From NCBI GenBank assembly GCA_902474645.1, contig CABRWN010000137.1, positions 1 through 5,660 of the forward strand: 5,660 bases of DNA, given 5' to 3'. This stretch comes from an uncultured Collinsella sp. (GTDB lineage: Bacteria > Actinomycetota > Coriobacteriia > Coriobacteriales > Coriobacteriaceae). The notes below the pieces were generated by a model. The model did not search any database. It saw only the letters and a program-made list of their open reading frames with translations, and had not been told where the DNA came from. Numbering within the stretch: position 1 is the stretch's first letter; each line of letters starts with the position of its first letter. Positions 1-4,294 of the stretch are shown here, in pieces. Position numbers and translations under genes: made by a program.

Positions 1-17
1 CCACCCGCTCTCTAACC

Positions 18-59
18 AAAACCACCACAAAGGGGACAGGCACCTTTGTGGTGGTTTTT
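18..59 (+). terminator. Perfect hairpin with T-run just upstream of aroQ (terminator or attenuator; possible dispersed repeat)
   Basis: Arms 18-33 and 43-58 are exact 16-base reverse complements (AAAACCACCACAAAGG pairs with its complement) around a 9-base loop, GGACAGGCA. The right arm ends in five T's (55-59), so it has the form of an intrinsic terminator for rightward transcription. The A-run at the left gives a T-run on the other strand too, so it could act both ways. A possible upstream reading frame ends with TAA at 13-15, just before the hairpin, which fits a terminator for an upstream gene. Only 20 bases separate it from the aroQ start. The central GGGGACAGGCACC core resembles a motif I recall from dispersed intergenic repeats; this is unverified. 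Confidence 0.7.
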
Positions 60-79
60 CAACCGCAAAGGAAGCAACC

Positions 80-517
80 ATGAAAGCACTCGTCATTAAC
101 GGCCCCAACCTCAACATGCTCGGCATTCGCGAGCCAGGCATCTATGGCAGCGACAACTACGACCGCTTAGTGCAGATCTGCCAGGAAGCGGGCACTGCAC
201 AGGGCTTCGACGAGGTCGAGGTCTTCCAGTCCAACCACGAGGGCAACATCGTCGACAAGATTCAGGAGGCCTACGGCAAGGTCGACGGCATCGTCATCAA
301 CCCGGCCGCCTACACGCATACGAGCGTGGCCATCCTGGACGCGCTCAAAGCCGTCGCAATCCCGGCTGTGGAGGTCCACATCAGCGCTGTCGAGACCCGC
401 GAGGACTTCCGCCAGGTGAGCTACGCCCGCCTGGCCTGCTTCGCCACCATCACCGGTGAGGGCCTGCAGGGCTACGCACATGCGCTAGAGCTGTTGAGGG
501 AACGACTCGAAAAGTAG
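80..517 (+). CDS. aroQ: Type II 3-dehydroquinate dehydratase (AroQ)
   Basis: This cytoplasmic enzyme dehydrates 3-dehydroquinate to 3-dehydroshikimate, the third step of the shikimate pathway to aromatic amino acids. The 145-residue length is normal for the small dodecameric type II family. The N-terminal GPNLNMLGIREPGIYG block carries Asn10, the lid Arg17 and catalytic Tyr22. INPAAYTHTS carries Asn74 and His80. VEVHIS carries Glu98 and His100, followed by Arg107 and Arg111, so every active-site position I know for the family is present. After HIS the usual NVH is replaced by AVE, a local variation outside the catalytic residues. The ATG at 80 follows AAAGGAAG at 67-74 with a short spacer, and the protein starts at the expected point. 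There is almost no room for a promoter between the upstream hairpin and this start, so transcription probably enters from further left. A hairpin 35 bases downstream separates it from the next gene. Confidence 0.96.
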   Translation: MKALVINGPNLNMLGIREPGIYGSDNYDRLVQICQEAGTAQGFDEVEVFQSNHEGNIVDKIQEAYGKVDGIVINPAAYTHTSVAILDALKAVAIPAVEVHISAVETREDFRQVSYARLACFATITGEGLQGYAHALELLRERLEK

Positions 518-551
518 TCTCGCGCGCAAATCCATCAACCCCGATTCGCAC

Positions 552-610
552 GCCAGTAATGCCAGTGCCGCCAGCAGCAACCTCGCTACTGGCGGCACTT
601 TATTACTGGC
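552..610 (+). terminator. Two-part stem-loop downstream of aroQ, probable aroQ terminator
   Basis: The inner stem AGTGCCGCCAG (564-574) pairs perfectly with 589-599 around a 14-base loop and runs into TTTATTA, which fits an intrinsic terminator for aroQ. An outer stem, GCCAGTAAT (552-560) with ATTACTGGC (602-610), extends it after an asymmetric internal loop (GCC against TT). The whole structure ends one base before a TATAAT box, so terminator and the next gene's promoter region overlap. The T-tract is interrupted by A, so termination may be incomplete. Confidence 0.65.
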
Positions 611-617
611 ATATAAT
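589..617 (+). promoter_or_regulatory. Candidate promoter for the DUF4869 gene
   Basis: TATAAT at 612-617 is a perfect -10 consensus and lies 31 bases before the ATG at 649, giving a predicted transcript start near 624. No good -35 is visible: the bases at the right distance (about 588-595, ACTGGCGG) belong to the right arm of the aroQ hairpin and do not resemble TTGACA. An activator or a weak promoter is possible. Confidence 0.5.
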
Positions 618-648
618 CGTTGCAGCCACACAACGTCTGGAGACTCGC

Positions 649-1116
649 ATGCTAAGCATCCATCTGGGAGATTACCCCGGTTCCATCTACGATACCGAGA
701 CCTACTTTAGGAACTCATACTTGGACTCATGGTTCGAAGACCCTATGGCCGCACAGATCATTAAAAGCGTGGACGGATCAGAGCTCATCGGCCCCCACAA
801 CATCGTAAGCAAGCAGCTGGGCTCGATCACCCCACTCGAACTGTCCGGCGGCGTTAAGACGCTGCTGCTGGTGCGCAATCTACCAAACATGGTGTTCAAT
901 GCATCCACTTGCGGAGATAACTGCGCCCGCTGGCTGCTCAAAATTGGCAAAGAGCAGGATGTGCTGGTGACCCTTTACCACATCATGAAATTTCCCTGGA
1001 AGCGTTTTGAGATTCGCATCAATAACGACGGCCGCATCGTCAGGAACATGCAGGAGTTTGTTGGCGCCACGAATGATTTTCTGGATGTTGAAGATGCGAC
1101 TAGAATGCCGCACTAA
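649..1116 (+). CDS. DUF4869 domain-containing protein, function unknown
   Basis: The 155-residue product matches, from memory, the DUF4869 pattern along its full length: an N-terminal MLSIHLGDYP then IYDTETYF, a central SGGVKTLLLVRNLPN (residues 66-80) and FNASTCGDNCARWLLKIG (83-100) with a CxxxC pair (Cys88, Cys92), and a C-terminal FEIRINNDGRIVRNM segment. There is no signal peptide or membrane helix, so it is probably cytoplasmic. No biochemical role is known to me. The frame is open back to an ATG at 559, but ATG 649 is preferred: TGGAGA at 638-643 sits six bases upstream, the TATAAT box at 612 precedes it, and the family begins at this MLxIHxGD motif. The base composition looks more AT-rich than aroQ, and three of eight arginines use AGG or AGA (21, 132, 152). 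It stands alone on its strand, facing the tRNA gene. Confidence 0.8.
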   Translation: MLSIHLGDYPGSIYDTETYFRNSYLDSWFEDPMAAQIIKSVDGSELIGPHNIVSKQLGSITPLELSGGVKTLLLVRNLPNMVFNASTCGDNCARWLLKIGKEQDVLVTLYHIMKFPWKRFEIRINNDGRIVRNMQEFVGATNDFLDVEDATRMPH

Positions 1117-1262
1117 GTTCTATTGCCGTAATCGCTGAATGCGGTTGCGAAAGACTTATCGGAGTGTTCGAGGGCAGAGCAGTAAGCCACGCAAAACGTT
1201 TAAAACCAAGGCTACGCTCATGCGTTGGAGTCGCTGAAAGGCCAATCCACATCAGCAAGACG

Positions 1263-1295
1263 AAAAAAGCCCGGACCACCTAGCGGTCCGGGCTT
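1263..1295 (-). terminator. Intrinsic terminator of the tRNA-Arg transcript
   Basis: The perfect 11-bp stem AAGCCCGGACC (1267-1277) pairs with GGTCCGGGCTT (1285-1295) around a 7-base loop. Read on the minus strand it ends in six T's (1268 to 1263), and it begins 10 bases after the encoded CCA of the tRNA. On the plus strand it is followed only by TTAATAA, so it would be a poor terminator for the DUF4869 gene. The 146 bases between that gene's stop and this hairpin hold no terminator or gene that I can support. Confidence 0.9.
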
Positions 1296-1304
1296 AATAA
1301 ACGA

Positions 1305-1381
1305 TGGTGCTCCATGGCGGATTCGAACCGTCGACCTTGGGATTAGAAGTCCCCTGCTCTATCCAACTGAGCTAATGGAGC
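1305..1381 (-). tRNA. tRNA-Arg (anticodon UCU)
   Basis: The minus strand folds as a full cloverleaf of 77 nt including an encoded CCA (1305-1307) and discriminator A73. The acceptor stem GCTCCAT/ATGGAGC is perfect, the D arm is GCTC/GAGC, the anticodon loop is CTTCTAA with TCT at 1347-1345, and the T loop is TTCGAAT. It therefore reads AGA and, by wobble, AGG. Two mispairs are visible: G27 with A43 at the base of the anticodon stem, and A50 with C64 in the T stem. It lies 54 bases downstream of the exporter ATPase on the same strand, with no terminator between them, and has its own strong terminator after it. Confidence 0.96.
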
Positions 1382-1427
1382 AAATAACCGAACGCCCAAG
1401 CAAGCGCAAGCCTGTTAGGCGCAAGTA

Positions 1428-1433
1428 ATTATA
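1428..1433 (-). promoter_or_regulatory. Candidate -10 box for tRNA-Arg
   Basis: On the minus strand TATAAT lies immediately after the ATPase stop codon and about 47 bases before the tRNA 5' end, implying a leader of some 40 bases to be trimmed. The -35 region would lie inside the ATPase coding end and shows no clear TTGACA, so the call rests on the -10 alone. Read-through from the exporter operon could also supply the tRNA. Confidence 0.4.
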
Positions 1434-1435
1434 AC

Positions 1436-2203
1436 CTAGTTGAACTGCTCGCGATACGCCTTGCAGACCTCATCAACCGGGCCGTCCATGCGAAGGTCAC
1501 CCTTCTCAATCCAAACGGCACGCTGGCAGATGCGCTCAACCTGCTCCATGGAGTGCGAAACGAACAGAACCGTCACGTCGCCGCTCTGGATAAAGTGCTG
1601 GATGCGGGCCTCGCACTTCTGCTGGAAGAACACATCACCGACGGATAACGTCTCGTCAACGATCAGAATATCGGGCTCGGTAATCGTCGCGATTGCAAAG
1701 GCGATACGCGCCACCATGCCCGAGGAGAAGTTCTTAAGCGGCATATCGACAAAGTTCTGAAGCTCAGCGAACTCAATAATGCCGTCAAAGTTGGCGTCGA
1801 TGAACTCCTTGGTATAGCCGAGCAGGGCGCCGTTCAGATAGATGTTCTCGCGGGCGGTCAGCTCGGGGTCAAAGCCGGCACCAAGCTCAATCAGCGGCGC
1901 AATGTTACCGTGCACCTTAACGCTGCCCTCGCTAGGCTCAAGAACGCCAGCGATAATCTTGAGCATCGTAGACTTGCCGGAGCCATTGGTGCCGACCAGA
2001 CCCACAACCTCGCCGCGATGAATATCAAACGAGATGTGCTTAAGCGCCCTAAACTCCTCAAAGAACAGCTCGTGCTTGGCAAGCTTAATGAAGTACTCCT
2101 TGAGGTTGGTCAGCGACTCGGACGCCATGTTAAAGATCATGGTGACGTCGTCGACCTCGACAGCCAGAGGCTGCTCGCTGTAATCAACAACAGATTCAGT
2201 CAT
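1436..2203 (-). CDS. ABC transporter ATP-binding protein, polysaccharide/teichoic-acid export type (Wzt/TagH-like)
   Basis: This is the ATPase that powers export of a lipid-linked polysaccharide with the permease encoded just upstream. Numbered from the GTG at 2206, Walker A is GTNGSGKST (72-80), IELGAGFDPELTARENI (106-122) is the block typical of polysaccharide exporters, the signature motif is FSSGM (160-164, the exporter form of LSGGQ), Walker B is ILIVDE (180-185), the D-loop is LSVGD (187-191) and the H-loop is His218. The extra segment between the first strand and ALKHISFDI is also usual in this subfamily. It stops at about 255 residues, so it lacks the C-terminal carbohydrate-binding domain of long Wzt proteins, which implies export without that glycan check. 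I prefer the ATG at 2203, 7 bases after AAGGAG (2216-2211), over the GTG at 2206 only 4 bases away. It is 11 bases after the permease stop, whose TAA overlaps this ribosome site, so the two are probably translationally coupled. Confidence 0.93.
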   Translation of the reverse strand: MTESVVDYSEQPLAVEVDDVTMIFNMASESLTNLKEYFIKLAKHELFFEEFRALKHISFDIHRGEVVGLVGTNGSGKSTMLKIIAGVLEPSEGSVKVHGNIAPLIELGAGFDPELTARENIYLNGALLGYTKEFIDANFDGIIEFAELQNFVDMPLKNFSSGMVARIAFAIATITEPDILIVDETLSVGDVFFQQKCEARIQHFIQSGDVTVLFVSHSMEQVERICQRAVWIEKGDLRMDGPVDEVCKAYREQFN

Positions 2204-2214
2204 CACAGCACTCC

Positions 2215-3060
2215 TTAGATGTAGAGGATAAATTTGCGCTCGGACTTATGGAACACGGTATAGCCAATAATAAGCGCAAGAACCGCCCAAGCGACGCACA
2301 TACCAAACGTCATAAGCGAGGGCGTAGTCTGGAACAGGAAGATATCGCGCATAAACTGCAGGTAGTTGAACATGGGGTTCGCATACATCAAGATACGCAC
2401 GAGATGCGGCATTTGCGCAATATAGTCAGTCGTCCAGAAGATGGGCGTAATGTAAGTCCACGCCGTAATGACGACGCTCCACAGATGCATAACGTCGCGG
2501 AAGAAGACCGTAAGGGCAGAGAGCATCATGCCCAGGCCCATGCAGAAGCACATAAGCAGCAGCAGGCAAACCGGCAACAGAATCAGGTGCCAAGAAGGCA
2601 TAACGCGGAACCACAGCATGACGATGGCGACGGCGACCAGCGAGAAGGCAAAGTTGACCAGCGAGAAGAGCACCTTCTGCACCGGGAAAACCCAGCGGTG
2701 CACCTTAACCTTCTTGAGCAGAGGGGCAGCGCCCACGATCGACGTCAGGGCCTGGTTAGTAGACTCAGACATGACGGCAAAGGTAATGTTACCCACGATC
2801 AAGTACAGTGGGTACATCTCGGGCGTCATTGAGCCATTGCGGCCCTGGCCAAAAATCGTCGAGAACACGATGGCCATGACGATCATCATCAGCAGCGGGT
2901 TGAGCACCGACCATGCGACGCCCAGAACGCTACGGCGATACTTGATCTTAAAATCCTTGGTAACCAGCTGACGAAGGATAAACGCGTCCTTCTCAAATTC
3001 ATTCTTAGCAAACGTCGCAGGCAGACTGCGAGTTTCTTGTTGCTTTGTCTGATCCGACAC
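2215..3060 (-). CDS. ABC-2 type polysaccharide export permease (Wzm/TagG-like)
   Basis: This is the membrane half of the exporter, 281 residues from the chosen start. A charged cytoplasmic N-terminus leads into KYRRSVLGVAWSVLNPL (40-56), the amphipathic entry motif of the ABC-2 polysaccharide family. About six hydrophobic segments follow, near 47-71, 82-104, 127-151, 157-185, 193-211 and 251-271. FFRDVMHLW (186-194) and the ITPIFW stretch after it are also family hallmarks, and it ends in a short KSERKFILYI tail. The GTG at 3060 is preferred because AAAGGAG (3075-3069) precedes it by 8 bases. The frame runs back to an ATG at 3123, but that lies upstream of the putative -10 box and adds residues the family does not have. 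It is first in a two-gene minus-strand operon with the ATPase. With a short-form ATPase, the substrate is probably a lipid-linked O-antigen-like or teichoic-acid-like polymer; its sugars cannot be read from the sequence. Confidence 0.93.
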   Translation of the reverse strand: MSDQTKQQETRSLPATFAKNEFEKDAFILRQLVTKDFKIKYRRSVLGVAWSVLNPLLMMIVMAIVFSTIFGQGRNGSMTPEMYPLYLIVGNITFAVMSESTNQALTSIVGAAPLLKKVKVHRWVFPVQKVLFSLVNFAFSLVAVAIVMLWFRVMPSWHLILLPVCLLLLMCFCMGLGMMLSALTVFFRDVMHLWSVVITAWTYITPIFWTTDYIAQMPHLVRILMYANPMFNYLQFMRDIFLFQTTPSLMTFGMCVAWAVLALIIGYTVFHKSERKFILYI

Positions 3061-3099
3061 GGATGCAACTCCTTTACTCGTAATCGTTGACAAACGAAC

Positions 3100-3128
3100 A
3101 GTATAGACCCGACGGCCATGCAAACGAT
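3100..3128 (-). promoter_or_regulatory. Candidate promoter for the exporter operon
   Basis: TATACT on the minus strand (3105 to 3100) lies 39 bases before the GTG at 3060. At 17 bases upstream the -35 position reads TCGTTT, which is weak. It forms one half of a divergent promoter pair with the glycosyltransferase. Confidence 0.45.
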
Positions 3129-3161
3129 TCGCGCAACAAAACTGGAGAACTAACCCACATC

Positions 3162-3190
3162 TTAGGATGCCAGGCCCAAACGGCTATACT
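3162..3190 (+). promoter_or_regulatory. Candidate promoter for the glycosyltransferase gene
   Basis: TATACT at 3185-3190 is preceded, with a 17-base spacer, by TTAGGA at 3162-3167 (three of six matches to TTGACA). The predicted transcript start is near 3197, leaving a short leader with AAGGAG at 3209-3214. It uses the same -10 hexamer as the divergent exporter promoter, about 80 bases away. Confidence 0.45.
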
Positions 3191-3220
3191 TTCTAGGATT
3201 GAATGTATAAGGAGCATTAA

Positions 3221-4192
3221 GTGAATTCTGAATCCATCGCCGTCATCATCCCTTGCTACAACGAAGCGCTCACGATCGGCAAAGTCATCGACGACTTTCA
3301 CCGCGAGCTTCCGCAGGCGACGGTCTATGTCTATGACAACAACTCGTCAGACGATACCTCACGCATTGCCACCGAGCACGGCGCCACAGTCCGCTTTGAG
3401 CCCCGTCAGGGAAAGGGCAACGTGTGCCGCCAGATGTTTCGCGATATCGACGCCGATTGCTACCTGATGGTCGACGGAGACGACACCTACCCCGCCGAGG
3501 CGGCCAAGGCCCTCTGCGAGCCCATCCTTAACGGCACGGCCGACATGACCGTAGGCGATCGCCTTTCCAACGGCACCTACGCCGAGGAGAACAAGCGTGC
3601 CTTCCACGGCTTTGGCAATAATCTGGTCCGCGCCATGATCAAGTGGATCTATGGCTACAGCTTCGATGACGTCATGACAGGCTACCGCGCCATGAGCCGC
3701 CCGTTCGTCAAAACCTTCCCTGTGCTTTCCGAGGGCTTCCAGATCGAAACCGAGCTCTCGATCCACGCCGTCGACCACCGCTGGCGCATCAAAGACGTGC
3801 CCATCGAGTACCGCGACCGTCCGGAAGGCTCCGAGTCCAAGCTCAATACCGTGAGCGACGGCATTAAAGTCGTTGCGATGATCGGCACGCTGTTCAAGGA
3901 CTACCGCCCGCTGAAGTTCTTCAGCCTCGTCGCGCTTCTATTCGCGATTATCGGCCTGGTTTTGGGCATTCCTATCTTTGTTGAGTACTTTCAGACCGGC
4001 CTGGTCCCGCGTTTCCCCACTGCCATGCTTGCTGCATCGTTTATGTTCCTCTGTGGTCTGAGCCTTGCAACCGGATTCATCCTGGATTCTGTGGCAAAGG
4101 TCGAAAAAAAGCAGTGGGAGGTCAACGTGTACAGCAAATACGCCTACGATGACCAGCCCGGCAAGTCCGCCACCGAGACAAGCGAGAGGTAG
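3221..4192 (+). CDS. Family 2 glycosyltransferase, DPM/GtrB-like, with two C-terminal membrane helices
   Basis: It probably transfers a sugar from a nucleotide donor to a polyprenyl phosphate or lipid-linked acceptor on the inner face of the membrane. The GT-A fold begins with AVIIPCYNEA (7-16), then the donor-site YDNNSSDDT (38-46) and the metal-binding MVDGDDTYP with Asp85, Asp87 and Asp88. DVMTGYRAMSR (150-160), GFQIETELS (172-180) and GSESKL (203-208) match polyprenyl-phosphate sugar synthases of the dolichyl-phosphate mannose type. Two membrane helices near 232-254 and 267-289 follow, then a charged tail; 323 residues is normal for this architecture. The GTG at 3221 follows AAGGAG (3209-3214) by 6 bases, and the protein starts right at the family's first strand. 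It is divergent from the exporter and convergent with the rml gene. Donor and acceptor cannot be told from sequence alone, and an undecaprenyl-phosphate glucose or mannose synthase is equally possible. Confidence 0.92.
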   Translation: MNSESIAVIIPCYNEALTIGKVIDDFHRELPQATVYVYDNNSSDDTSRIATEHGATVRFEPRQGKGNVCRQMFRDIDADCYLMVDGDDTYPAEAAKALCEPILNGTADMTVGDRLSNGTYAEENKRAFHGFGNNLVRAMIKWIYGYSFDDVMTGYRAMSRPFVKTFPVLSEGFQIETELSIHAVDHRWRIKDVPIEYRDRPEGSESKLNTVSDGIKVVAMIGTLFKDYRPLKFFSLVALLFAIIGLVLGIPIFVEYFQTGLVPRFPTAMLAASFMFLCGLSLATGFILDSVAKVEKKQWEVNVYSKYAYDDQPGKSATETSER

Positions 4193-4242
4193 ATCTTCCG
4201 CAGAATACTATTGGCACCACTGCGCAGATAGCCACCAACAAG

Positions 4243-4272
4243 AAAAGCCACCGTTAACAAGCGGCGGCTTTT
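4243..4272. terminator. Bidirectional terminator between convergent genes
   Basis: AAAAGCCACCG (4243-4253) pairs with CGGCGGCTTTT (4262-4272) with a single A-C mismatch and an 8-base loop. It ends in TTTT on the plus strand and, because of the A-run at the left, also on the minus strand. It lies between the glycosyltransferase stop (4192) and the rml fusion stop (4295) and can serve both. Confidence 0.85.
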
Positions 4273-4294
4273 GCTCTCGAAAAGTTAATAGCGG

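Noticed and set aside
559..648. A 30-residue N-terminal extension of the DUF4869 protein from the ATG at 559
   Set aside because: It runs through the hairpin and the TATAAT box, has no ribosome site, and precedes the motif where the family begins; ATG 649 has a well-spaced TGGAGA.
1305..1381. A tRNA-associated attachment site
   Set aside because: I looked for a second copy of the tRNA 3' end (T arm to CCA) elsewhere in the window and found none, and there is no integrase gene.
1225..1428. A 67-codon open frame on the plus strand
   Set aside because: It crosses the tRNA terminator and the whole tRNA gene on the opposite strand; its length is chance.
1382..1435. A terminator between the exporter ATPase and the tRNA
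   Set aside because: Only a weak 4-bp GCCT/AGGC stem is present, with no following T-run on the minus strand.
2248..2971. Long open frames on the plus strand opposite the permease (up to 194 codons)
   Set aside because: Both are antisense shadows of a clear membrane protein; the translations are rich in charged and histidine residues with no family features and no ribosome site.
3061..3123. A 21-residue N-terminal extension of the permease from the ATG at 3123
   Set aside because: That ATG lies upstream of the likely -10 box and lacks a ribosome site, whereas GTG 3060 has AAAGGAG 8 bases before it.
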